DNA of 64,000 nucleotides from NCBI RefSeq assembly GCF_030272615.1, contig NC_081412.1:475549657-475613656 (forward strand). Direction: 5' to 3'. The stretch is from Cryptomeria japonica (Eukaryota > Streptophyta > Pinopsida > Cupressales > Cupressaceae). The position numbers and the translations under genes are program-made. Below are positions 1 through 10,241 of the stretch, piece by piece (position 1 is the first letter of the stretch; the number at the start of each line of letters is the position of its first letter). The notes under the pieces were generated by a model, which was not told the DNA's origin, ran no database searches, and saw nothing but the letters and a program-made list of their open reading frames with translations.

Positions 1-1692
1 ATGTATAATTGGATTAAATATGATAATTTTTTGAATTATAATGTTCATGCACAACTTAAACACTATAACATACCACAAAAATGTGTTAGCCCCGGGGCAT
101 CGTGTATTGTCCATAGAAGCATCGCATGGAATTGAAATTGTCTTTGTCCTATTGGTCTAGAGACATCATACATAGTGACACCATTCCATAACTCCAGCAA
201 CTCATTGATAAGAGGCTTGATATATACATTCATATCTTTAACTTGCTACTTACCTAATCGAATGAACAAAAACATTACATAATTATTATGACCATTTTAC
301 TGCAATATTTATATTTAAATTTAGGCGACTATATTTAAATGATAAAATACGTGGAACAATCATTGCCAACATTATGTGCTCCCTCTTTATTGACATCCAT
401 GGAGGAATGTTATTGTTGATAACAAAAATAGGCCACACTGAGTAAACAGATCTCATCTCTCCAAATGGATTGACACCATCCGCTGCCAATGAAAGCTTGA
501 GATTACAAGGTTCTTCTTTAAAGTGTGGCCACTTTTCCTCTATGTCCATAAATGCTGAACCATCTGCAGGCATTCAAATAATGTCATCTCGAATTCTATT
601 GCATGCATGGTAATCCATAAATTGTGCCAAGCTAGTGCACTTGAATAATCGTTGCATATGTGGAATAATGGGAATATAGCAAAGAACCTTGCGAGGAACC
701 CTTCTTGTTATTTGATCTATTCAATATCTACTAATATGACATTCAGGGCATTCAATTCAAAATTCATGTTGCTTGTGATATATAATATGATCATTGGGAC
801 AAGCATCTATTGCTTGATACTCCATTCCAATATCTTTCATAACGGCAGATAATTCTTGGCATGAGTGAGGTAGAAGATTTGATGGTGGTAACAAAAACTC
901 ACCTATCAATCTACATCAACAAAATATAATTTGTTATAATAATGAATATTAATGGTACAACATGATTCACAATTTATTATGACATATATGACATGCCTTA
1001 ACATACGTGACATTGTTATGTTGGATAAACCATTCATAACCTTCAAGTTCACCAACAACAATACAACAGAGAGAAAAGTTTCCTGCGAGCCTTCATAAAG
1101 GGCCTCAGATGCCTTCTCAAGTAGAGGTACATCATGAACAACATCAAGGCTCATGAACAACATCAAGGTCATCTTCATCATCATGATCAGTTGCGTGAGT
1201 ACTAAATGAGTCATGGATCAATGTATTTGTACCATCATCTTCAATTGTGTTTTTTGGCTCATTATCGTCATCTTCCATGGGATCATTATCTTTAGCTTCG
1301 ATATTCACACCTCCATGTTTGTCCACTTCAAAAACTATATTCCCAAGGTTGTGTTGATCCATACCATGTGCTTTGGGGTGCTCGACCTATATAAAATTGA
1401 TATACATAAATAAACCATGATCATGATCTCATCATCACGTGATTTATTATGTATATAAATTGTCAAAATGATATAATGAAAAACTTACCAATGGATGATA
1501 ATCATGTCCACCTTCAATGTGACCATGCAGCCTAAAATGTTTTTTCATTGTTTTGATTAGAAGTCTTCTAGTCTTTAACCCCTTACAAAATTTGCATGAA
1601 GAATAACATTTTTCATCACCTTTTCTTTTCAAGTTAGACCACAATCTAGCAATTATCTCCTTATTTTGTTGTTCATTGATATTGTTTGACAT
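1..1692 (-). pseudogene. CACTA (En/Spm, TNP2-type) transposase, decayed and cut by the window edge
   Basis: On the minus strand the segments read, in order, an N-terminal domain (1692-1447) with a Cys-x2-Cys and His spacing like the transposase-associated N-terminal domain; an acidic stretch (1362-1144); a segment with 'VNLKVMNGLSN' (about 1130-1000); then, after a probable intron whose acceptor lies near 912, a run of TNP2 hallmarks: 'CPNDHIIYHK', 'CPECHISRY', 'LAQFMDYHA', 'PADGSAF', 'DGVNPFGEM', 'YSVWPIFV', 'NNIPPWMSIK' and 'ELLELWNGV', ending off the left edge. These match the Transposase_21 (TNP2) family of plant CACTA elements. In-frame stops near 590, 740 and 770 and a frameshift near 1150 show it is dead. 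The C-terminal part, containing most of the catalytic region, lies outside the window. Family assignment is confident; the exon limits are approximate. Confidence 0.85.
1132..1169. repeat. 19-bp tandem duplication inside the CACTA relic
   Basis: Two adjacent 19-base copies (1132-1150 and 1151-1169) differ at one base, the last. Because 19 is not a multiple of three, the duplication shifts the minus-strand frame between the acidic segment and the following 'PLLEKASEALYEGS' segment, which explains why these two lie in different frames. Confidence 0.85.
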
Positions 1693-1699
1693 GGTCTTT

Positions 1700-3180
1700 C
1701 TTCACAGGCAAGAACATAGAAATTATTGTCTGACATGGTCTTTCCCTCAGGAGCTGGCAGATCCTGCTTCCATACTTTAATTCTATTTTCTCAAAGGACA
1801 ATCCTAAAAATTCATGCATTGCAAACAACTTTTTACACCTTTGTTGGTTGTGGTCGCGTCATAGAGAGTTTACATCAATATATGAAGAACATGCCAATGC
1901 TTTTAGTGCAGCAATAGAAGTCTATCTCTTATTCAATATCTCTAGTGAAACCCCCATGATCTTTTGTTGGAGTAGAATTTGTTATATTCTAGAAAGGGTC
2001 TTGTCCTTTGTTGATGGGATATTCATCTACCTCAAGAAATAACTGTTCTTTTCTCCAAAAAGAAGCGGAACTAAATGAAGATCTAGCACCATGAAATTAA
2101 TCCTCAAAAGGATTACTATAGTTAGTTTTGGTAGATAATGATCTGGGTAAAATACTAATGTGGCTTTACAAAACATTATGTACTAGCTTAGCATACTCTA
2201 ACAACTTTGGTGCGACATGCTACATCCAATTAAGTCTCCATCGGTATCTCTATTGTGTTTATGGATTGAGATTCAATGTACTCTTTTTATACACATATTT
2301 TACTTTCAACTGAGGAGGTTTGTATGTACTTACTTGTCTTTCGATTGTATCCCTATTTCAAGAATTTCTTCTATCAACAAATAATTTGCTGTAAGTTGTA
2401 CAAGTGGAAGCTTGAACATGCCTTCCATGCTAGCCTTGTTGATACATTCAACACCATCTTGTGCAGCAAATCTTTAGAACTCCATTTTTCTGAATTGAAG
2501 AGTGAGTAGTAGGGACAATCTAGGACACTTACAGAGGTTTTGTAAGAGAGATAAATAGACCTAAATATTATGGCTTAATAATGATCAATAGGTAAATAGA
2601 TAAGAAACTCTCAATATCAAAATGACTTTCTTAATTGTCTTTACTAGAAATGGATAGATCTGCTAATAATGGCTTTATGACTATATGTCAACTTTAGACT
2701 CAATCCAAGAAGAGCTATAACTAATATGTGATATCTAGATTTATGATCTCTATAATATAACAATCCCATAATTATGTTTCCACGCATCTATACCACAACA
2801 CAAACATCATGCTAGTGTTCATCCATAGCAATTGATATCCTAATTATAGAATGTGAAATATGCACATAACTATGAATAAAGATTAAGAAAACAAAGAAAG
2901 ATGCTTATTGCAAACATAAATGACTAATGGACAAGAATTGAATTCATTGTAGATAGTTTTGAATATCAAATTCACTTATTTGTGTGCATTTAGTAACTCA
3001 TGTACTTGTTTCCAACCATTTATCTCTTTCATAAATTAAACACTTATTAATAACATTAAATGGCTGAGTAATTATGTTTTAGTTGAAATTGAAAATAAAA
3101 TACTTTATTCCAGGACAACTCACACTATTTCCTATCATATTTTAGACTCTCGGTTTTGTTAGTAGTGGTTTGATGTCTTT
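1700..3180. other. Spacer without a recognised gene
   Basis: Only short, broken reading frames are visible. On the minus strand about 2510-2375 reads as a short protein-like stretch containing 'RFAAQDGVECINKASMEG', and further broken pieces continue to about 1735, so a decayed coding fragment is possible, but I do not recognise a family. The rest (2515-3180) is AT-rich with nothing I can support. Confidence 0.4.
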
Positions 3181-3183
3181 GGA

Positions 3184-3892
3184 GCTGATCATTGTATGGA
3201 ACAAGGTATGGACATCCATCAAAGCATAAAAGATAGAGGAATTTTTTCAGATGTAGTTGCAACTGCACAAAATGAATTTGTTGAGAAGGCTTTAGAAACT
3301 TTCAAGCAAATGCAATCGGCAGGTGTAAAGCCAAATTCCATGACCATTGCTACTATCCTCCCTGCCTGTGCCAAAATGGGAGATTTGGAACAGGGTATGG
3401 ACATTCATCAAAGCATAAAGGATAGAGAAATTTTGTCAGATGTTGTAGTTGTAACTGCCTTGGTAGACATGTACACAAAATGTGGAAGCATAGACAAGGC
3501 ATGTGAACTATTTTGATAGAATGCCTGAAAGAAATGTTGTCTCGTGGACTGCAATGATTGCTGGATATGCACAAAATGGATTTGTCGAAAAGGCTTTAGA
3601 CACTTTCAAGCAAATGATATTGGAAGGCATAAAGCCAAATTCCACAACCTTTGCCAGCATCCTCCCTGCCTGTGCAAAAATTCAAGCTTTGGAATAGGGT
3701 ATGGACATCCATCAAAGCATAACGGATAGAGGAATTTTGTTAGGTGTTGTACTTGCAAATGCCTTGCTTGACATGAATGCAAAATGTGGAAACATGGACA
3801 AGGCTCGTGAATTATTTGATACGATGCCGCAAAGAGATGTGATCTCATGTGAACAATCAACACACGCGTATATGGGAGGAAGGGATTGCTGA
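3184..3892 (+). pseudogene. Pentatricopeptide repeat (PPR, PLS-class-like) gene fragment
   Basis: Three near-identical blocks carry typical plant PPR wording: 'GMDIHQSIKDRG' (three times), 'ALVDMYTKCGSIDKA', 'DRMPERNVVSWTAMIAGYAQ', 'GVKPNSMTIATILPACAK'. PPR proteins of this class bind organellar RNA in plastids or mitochondria. The fragment has no plausible N-terminal targeting peptide and no C-terminal E/DYW domain. It is broken twice: an extra T in a T-run near 3511-3514 shifts frame in 'ELFDRMPERN', and codon 3695-3697 is TAG where the preceding repeat copy has CAG (Gln) in the same context. It ends after 'MPQRDVIS' without a domain boundary. Probably a dispersed partial duplicate of a functional PPR gene elsewhere. 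Confidence 0.9.
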
Positions 3893-3899
3893 TAAAAAA

Positions 3900-4370
3900 T
3901 TGAACGCTCACTCCTCAATCACAGTTCTATGGTTTTACGAGATTAAACTAGGACAATTAACCGCCACATGTATATTTTTTGTAACATGAAATTAAAAACT
4001 AGGGAATTTGAATCTACCTCCTGCGTGGGATTGCCTTCGACGCAGGTTTGATGTTCTTGGGGGTTGAGGTCGCCACGGACGCCTACGCAGGATTGCAATT
4101 CACAAATGAATTCCCCGCCTCTTTTTTTATTTTGTAATGGCCGCTGTCATCGGAATTACGATGAACTCGAGCACTTTTTTGAAAAAAAGAAAATTTTCAT
4201 TGCTAATGCCTTCTTCGTTGAAACCAAATGGGTAATTTCCATCGGAATTACGATGAATGTGGGTATTTTTTCAAAACAAAATCAAATTTGGCCACAATAT
4301 ACCTTCTCCGTTGGAAACCTCAGTTGAAAATCTAGTCCAAACGTATTAGTGATGATGTATGTAGAAGGAA
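3900..4370. repeat. Spacer with a short tandem-like repeat and a palindromic 18-mer
   Basis: The 18-mer catcggaattacgatgaa occurs at 4148-4165 and again at 4240-4257; its arms (tcatcg/cgatga) are inverted repeats. The neighbouring phrase 'cttcttcgttgaaacc' (about 4211) recurs in altered form near 4304, giving a period of about 92 bases over 4140-4330. The 87-codon reading frame across it has no recognisable protein features. Confidence 0.5.
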
Positions 4371-4371
4371 T

Positions 4372-4560
4372 AAACACATTTAAATCCAGTATCATTTCTT
4401 AAGTAAGAGTGTTGGAAAGAAGGAAGTCAGATTGGAGTATGTACCTACTAAGGAACAAATTGTAGTTATCTTTACTAAGTCTTTGGTGAAGGATACTTTT
4501 GAGTGTCTTCTACATAAAATAGAGGTTATTTCCTCTTCTTCCTTAAATTATATACATTGA
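4372..4560 (+). pseudogene. Copia retrotransposon RNase H C-terminus, relic
   Basis: The frame reads 'KHI' then a TAA stop, 'IQYHFLSKSVGKKEVRLEY', 'VPTKEQIVVIFTKSLVKDTF' and a terminal stop at 4558-4560. This matches the end of plant Copia polyproteins (consensus KHI-x-I-x-YHF ... LEYVPT-x-EQ-ADI-TK-L). Everything upstream of this (integrase, RT) is missing or unrecognisable. Purine-rich 'gtgaagggggacattta' follows directly, as is usual between the pol stop and the 3' LTR region. A non-functional fragment. Confidence 0.8.
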
Positions 4561-4888
4561 AGTGGTGAAGGGGGACATTTAAAGTTAATCTTTATTTCCT
4601 AGATTGATATGGTTGTTGCTCTCAAGGGGACCAGTGTTGTGTGTGTCACTTCTTGGTTTCAGGAAAGTGGTTATAGATGGATTATTACAATGATCAGATT
4701 CACTCCTAGAAGAGAGAAAGAAAGTTAAGATGAAAGGGAGATAGTTTATGAAAGTACTAGTTGTTAGTCATAGTGTACCCTTCATCCTTGATGTCAAAGG
4801 GGGAGAGAGTTAAGTTGAGAGGTCAGAAGAGGAAAGTGTTTTTTTTGTTGGCAGTACAAGTGTTTCCATCAATGACAAAGGGGGAGAA
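4561..4888 (+). other. Copia 3' untranslated stretch with two polypurine tracts
   Basis: Non-coding. Two copies of the phrase 'ATCA/TTGA ... (T)GTCAAAGGGGGAGA' type lie at about 4785-4808 and 4864-4889, the second immediately before the putative LTR start. The same double arrangement (a 'gatgtcaaagggggag' upstream and a second purine tract at the LTR edge) is seen at 42055-42184 in the better preserved element, which supports reading this as the pre-LTR region. Confidence 0.55.
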
Positions 4889-6437
4889 AGTTGGAAACTT
4901 GATTTATGTTGATTTGTGTTGCCATTATGTAAAATGGTCTTGAAGTTAGTGTTTAGATGTTGTTCTATGGTCTAATGGTAATTTTGAGTAAGTATGAGGC
5001 GTTTCCAAAAGGTTGGTGAGGTGGAAAATTCAATATTTAGGAGATAGTATTTGTATGCAAGAAAAAGTATTTAATGTCATTGTGGAAGAATACTTTGCAT
5101 GATCCCTTTGGTTTGTGAATATTATAGATCGTGGTTTCTCAAATAGTAGAGTTGGTTATTGATAGTTTTGATTGTGAGGTTGTCTATTAGAAGAGGTCTA
5201 GAGAATGCTTGGTGGTTCTTGGATATGTGAATTCAAGAGTTGCAGTTTGGAGGAAACATTCACTTGGTTCATGAAGTGTTCCTATTTAGTTATTCTTTTC
5301 TGGTGTTGGTTTGATTGGCATGTGAAGTTATATTATTTTGTGCCCAAAGTTGTTAATTTATTGGTCTTGGGTTGACTATGTCGGTTTATCTTATTTAGAT
5401 CATGCTCTTTTAGTCCAGATATGCATTGAAGATTGAGTTTGGATGTTGACATGGATCTAACCATAGTGTGTGTATATCTACATTGCGTATTTTATATTAG
5501 AGGACATTTTTTGGGCCAATTGATTAATATGCTTTATTGTTTGTCTACACATTTTGTTTGATGCAAACATTGTAGGGTCTGTTATTATGTGTGGTTCATT
5601 GGAATCATTTTAGAAAGATTTTTTTTGATGTCTTTGGGTCCCCTTTATCTCCTGAAGTGGGCCACATTATGTGTTATTGGTCCAAGCGGCCTAATTTATG
5701 TAATATTGTCTATTTTGTCTATGATCAACCTAGTTGACAGTTTTAATGAACGATCTTGTATATATATATGTGCAATTGTATGAGTTGAGATATAGAATGT
5801 GCATGAATTGATGTGAAGTGGATGTGAATGATGCACAAGCATATTTGGCATAATAGAAGTGTGAAAATCTATTTGTGAAGAGATTTGATGATGATATCTT
5901 CAATATGATAGTGTTTTGAGATAGTGGTTGATGTCAAATATGTTTTTCATGATATTGGTTACTTGACACGATGGTTCAGGGATAATTTAATGATCAAGAG
6001 ATCTTCTTCATTTCAATTCATCTATTCCCTATACCTGTCAAAATATAGTGTGTTACTTTTGACAGCTTGTGTAGTTCTTTATGTCTTTCCCTAAGATAGT
6101 GAGTCTCAACTATGCAAGTCTCTTATATCTTGCCCTAAGGTTGTGAGCCTTAGTCTTGCAATTCCTATTAGGTGCATTGAGCTCCTTTGCCTCGATCCTA
6201 AAACATTCTAATTAGTTATTTATATTGTGAGTGTGATTCTCATTGTGGTTTTTCCCTGTTTAAGGTTTTCTATGTAAATTTGGTGTTCATGTGTTTATTG
6301 TAATTTGTGATTTAATGTTTCATATTTGAAGTAATAATCTATTTATGGTTTGAGGTTTTAAAAACATATGAAGTAGAGTATTTTGAGGTTCAAACTAATT
6401 CACCCCCTATCTTAGTCCCGTGGTTTGTTCAATAGAG
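4889..6437 (+). mobile_element. Putative Copia-type LTR
   Basis: The stretch starts at a polypurine tract (to 4888) with 'agttggaaac', a plausible decayed TGTTGG start, and ends near 6437. Internal LTR landmarks shared with the other LTRs in this window: a 'gtggtttttccctgtttaaggttttc'-like module near 6244 (the GAGG-TTTTTCCC ... GGGTTTCC module) and 'attcaccccctatcttag' near 6400, close to the 3' end. It is followed by 'ttggtatt', which resembles the start of the initiator tRNA-Met primer site. Boundaries are inferred; no second copy or target duplication was found. Confidence 0.5.
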
Positions 6438-6439
6438 GT

Positions 6440-7085
6440 TGGTATTGTTTTCTAGTGCAGATTAATTATAATATTAATAAATAAATAATGTTTTAGAAAG
6501 TAAAAGGTAAGAAATATAATTATAAATAAATTTAAAAATATATATAATTTGAATCAAGGATGTAAAATATAGATCTCTAGATGCTTCATAGGTATTTCCC
6601 ATATCACTAAGGGAATATATAGACCATTTGATAGAATGGAAGTTTATAATTCAACTCTCAAGTTATGTATGATAAAGTAATCCAAAATTGTAGTTTTTAA
6701 CAATAAAGATAGGTAGAACATATATTTTTATTATTGAAGAAAGTATCACTTTTTTTATTAGATTCATCTCAATCATGTTATTTATAAAATGAAAAATTAT
6801 TTAGGGGTCTACTAGGCTCTTAATTTATTAAAGCCTTCATAAATGTTTTGGATTGTTAGCCTTATCTTATGTAAAATATCTTCAGCATGGAGATAAAGCA
6901 TCTCTTATTTATTTCATGAAATTCAAAAATATTAATAATTAACATGCTACTTACCTTAGGATTCATTAGCAACTTAACATAGCAATTATATAAAAACTTG
7001 AACAACATGCCTCTTTCTCAATGTTTTCGCTCCATTTTTTCAAATTCCTTCCTCTCGCTCGAGGATTCGGCAATTTCTCTTGACT
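6440..7085. other. AT-rich spacer
   Basis: No reading frame or repeat that I can support. Possibly degenerate internal sequence of the element whose LTR lies just upstream. Confidence 0.3.
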
Positions 7086-7087
7086 AG

Positions 7088-8500
7088 ATGGTTGACCTAG
7101 TACCTATTATGGACCCATCTGATATTATTGATGCTCTTATCAATGTTTTTATAGGTTCTAATTTTTTGGTGGATGTTGGGGAGGTTTATTCCTTTTCTAC
7201 TCAAGTTATTTTGGATACTACTATTGGAGTTTTTGTTCCTTGTTACAAGGCTAGTTTGGGTGATGCTTGTGGTATTGCAACCCCTATTTCTCCCACCTCT
7301 CACTAGAGATCCTATGCTAACTTGTTGAGAAAATATTTGCTAGGCTCTTGTCAAGCTAGGGTTTCTTCTCAAAAGGTTGTGCAATTTCCTTGCTTCTCTA
7401 GGTTCCCTATGGTGGTTTTGGGCCAAGAGGCAATTGACAATGATATTATTTTCTCCAAAGTAGGCCTTGTTTGTAGATTTTGTTGCTTGTCGCCCTCTTT
7501 GCCAAATCTGAATCACTAGATCTCCACTCATTAGCTCTCTTTGCTGGATGCTAAGATAAAAATGTACCCTTGTATGAGAGGTTTTCTAGTTATTGGTTTG
7601 AAATTTTTTGATGACAAGAATACTATTCTAGAGGCTAATTATTGGTCTTGGGACTCACATTCTCTCTTGTTGCATCCTTGGTCACCCTCCTTTAAACCCC
7701 TTAAGGAATTAAATGATGTTACCCCAGTTTGGGTTAGATTTCCTTATCTCCCTTTATAGTCTTGGTATAAATCTACCTATGAGGTAGTTGGTAATACCTT
7801 GGGTAGGTTCCTTCAAGTGGATACAACTACTACTAACTTCACCCATACCTCCTATGCTTGAGTTCTTATTGAGATTGATCTATCGAAAGCTCTTTTGGGT
7901 AATATTGCCTTGCAAGTTAATGATAGAGCTTTGTGCGAACTATTGGACTATGAAGGTATCCCCCTTCATTGCAGGCATTATTTTACTACTGGACATTTGG
8001 ACTCAGAGTTCGTACCTTGTGCTCATAGGCAGTTTTCGTCAACTTGGTTGAAGAACATTGTACATGATCACCTTAATATTTATTTTATTTTTTTTCCTGA
8101 TGAAGATTTTGTTTCAAAGGACTCATAAATTTGTGTTCCCTCTACTCCTAGCTTAGTTGCGGTGCCCAAGGATGCTGCTCCTTTCCATCCTATTATAGAT
8201 TTACCTACTGAAGTTGTTTATCACTCTAAACCTACCCTAAAGAAGAATATAATAGAGTCTATTTAGATATCTTCCTCTATTGTTCCTTTAGCTAACAAAA
8301 ATTTGAGGGATATTGTTGCTTATGATGTTAACATTGTTAATGTTCATGCTGCTACTTTTACTAGCAATTCTACTACTATTAGTAATACTGGTATTGGTGC
8401 TTCTACTAGCAATATTGCTATTTTTGCTAGTAATGTTGTTGTCTCTAATAATGTTGACTCACCTCTCTCTGGGTTAGCATGGTTCTGATTGTATAAATGG
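7088..8500 (+). pseudogene. LINE ORF1 relic (DUF4283 / zinc-knuckle gag-like protein)
   Basis: Consecutive frames on the plus strand read a plant L1-type ORF1: 'MRGFLVIGLKFFDD', 'ANYWSWDSHSLLLHPWSP', 'VTPVWVRFPYLPL', 'YEVVGNTLGRFLQVD', 'VLIEIDLSKALLGNIALQVN', 'LDYEGIPLHCRHYFTTGH'. These are the DUF4283 RNA-binding region and the following CCHC-type knuckle (here degraded: the second Cys is Tyr and the last Cys is displaced). A Thr/Ser/Asn-rich tail (8303-8488) follows. There are stop codons at 7304-7306, 7517-7519, 7757-7759 and 7859-7861, and a frame change near 7890. The protein would coat LINE RNA. No endonuclease/RT ORF follows it. Confidence 0.8.
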
Positions 8501-9200
8501 TTCTACCGAGATAGATTCCAACAGAAGAAGACGAATCATACTAATAAGTTGTCTAAGGTTAGGAAGGTTGACATGTATTCTCAAAATTTAGTTTCAAATT
8601 AGTTGTAAATGTTTTGGCTCTAGCTCTATTGTTTTGGATGGTTGACCTATTTTTCTATCTCTGTCTTTGGTTATTCCAAATTTGGTCTGGATAGTCATTG
8701 CTAGATTTGTAATGGGTTGGGACCTTTCCCCACTTACTTTAATAAGAAACTTTCTACTTACCTTTGAGACATTAAATTTTAACTTTTCTATTTCTACCAT
8801 TATGACTTTAATTGCTATACTAATTTCCTTCCTAATGAAAAAATCATTCTGCTCTTTTCTTCTCACTTTTACTCTACTTAAAGCTATAATGCGAATTTTA
8901 AAATTAATCCTTGTTGACTACATGAGAAGAGATATATGAAAGGCACCCCAAACGTCATTTAGTGAGAAAAGCTCATGTAGAAGGATGATTCAAAATGTAT
9001 AATTTTTAAGCCCACCTTGTCATCAAAAATCCCCTTCCATAAAAATATATTTTGAAATAGAATCTAAATTTTAAATATAAAAAATCATTTCATATTCTAT
9101 ATAAAAGCACGTATTACATTTAGAATTTAAACAAAGTATAAAATCATTAAAAACTAATTCCTTGTTTGTGCGGCCGAATAGGTTATTCTATTTTAATGTT
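8500..9200. other. Spacer between LINE fragments
   Basis: AT-rich sequence without a recognised gene. Since LINE ORF1 lies upstream and a LINE RNase H fragment downstream on the same strand, this may be the scar of an internal deletion, but I see no RT or endonuclease motif in any frame. Confidence 0.35.
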
Positions 9201-9204
9201 TGAG

Positions 9205-9500
9205 AAATGAAATAAAGTGGAAATTCCCTGATGAAGGATGAGTAAAGATAAATTTTGACATTACAGCCAAAGGAAATCCTTGTTTTTCGTAGCACAGGAT
9301 ATGTTATCAGAGATCACGAAGGAAAAATCTTATGGATACTTGGCGATAAATTTGAAAAGGTAGGAAGAATATTAGGTTTTCAAAACATAATTTCAAGAAG
9401 TTCTAATGTGAGTAATGTTACGAAGAAGATTAGGTTTTCAAAAGGTCCTTCTAGGAGGAGAGATGTAAATTGCTATAACATAATTCAGGTGGAAAGAACT
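9205..9500 (+). pseudogene. LINE RNase H domain fragment
   Basis: About 9207-9290 reads 'KWKFPDEG', stop, 'VKINFDITAKGNP' and, after a frame change, 'STGYVIRDHEGKILWILGDKF'. This matches the start of the RNase H (RVT_3) domain at the end of plant LINE ORF2 (consensus W..P..G..K.NFDG..KGNPG..G.G.V.RD..G). The catalytic Asp of NFD is retained but one frameshift and one stop break it. The remainder of the domain is not recognisable. Confidence 0.65.
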
Positions 9501-9992
9501 TGAAACAGTAAATTGGTTGGCTTTGACAAATTTTGATGGTCCTTACCTCCTTTAGAAATTTTATTGTCTCACATATATTTTGTGGAGGTAATTATGTGGT
9601 CGATGAGGTCTCAAAGATGTCAGTTGATATGCTAGTGGCGGAGGCAAAGGTCACTTCAATCATCGATTTGTACATAATCTGCAGTTGTTACAAGTGAAGT
9701 ATGTTATTTCAAATGTTTTTATTTGAGTGACAAGATGGGTGGCATAATTGTGGAGGTATCTTTTTAATGATCATAGACATCAGCATACTAGATAATTATC
9801 TCACCCACCCTTAAAAATGAGCATAAGCACAAATAACCATGATGTAACAAGTGGCTTCTATAATGGATTCTATCATTTGTCTTAGAGTAGGATATACCAA
9901 ATGGCATTTGTGGAGATGTGTCAAAACAAAGGTTATTGGAAGTGTTTAAAATTAGGATGGAGGTTTTCTTGCTTGCAATGAGAATGGTGCTT
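9500..9992. other. Spacer up to the small LTR element
   Basis: No gene seen. It may contain further badly decayed LINE 3' sequence. Confidence 0.3.
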
Positions 9993-9997
9993 GGTAA

Positions 9998-10226
9998 TTT
10001 TGGGATGTGAAGTGTGACTCTTCATTTCATCTTCCCTATCTTTATCCCTCCGTCTTCTGTTGAAGACTATTGTATAAGTATAAGGGTAAATCTCTATGTA
10101 TGCAAGCTGCAATAATAATAAATATCTCTTCTCTGCTTTCTAGTGGATGTAGCCAAATTGGTGAACCATTTTAAATACTGTGTTGTGTATAATTTGCATG
10201 TTCCCAATTTTTCTTTTGTTTTAACA
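9998..10226 (+). repeat. 5' LTR of the 3.3-kb element
   Basis: Aligns along its length with 13114-13340. It starts with 'ttttgggatgtgaag' (the right copy has tgttgggatg, so the TG end has mutated) and ends with 'tgttttaaca'. It contains a TATA-like 'tgtataagtataa' near 10071 and an 'aataataaa' near 10113 that could serve as transcript start and polyadenylation signals. Confidence 0.9.
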
Positions 10227-10241
10227 ATTGGTATCATAACT
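10227..10241 (+). promoter_or_regulatory. Primer binding site, initiator tRNA-Met type
   Basis: 'attggtatcataac' directly abuts the 5' LTR and matches the plant retrotransposon primer site TGGTATCAGAGC over its first eight bases. Confidence 0.75.
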
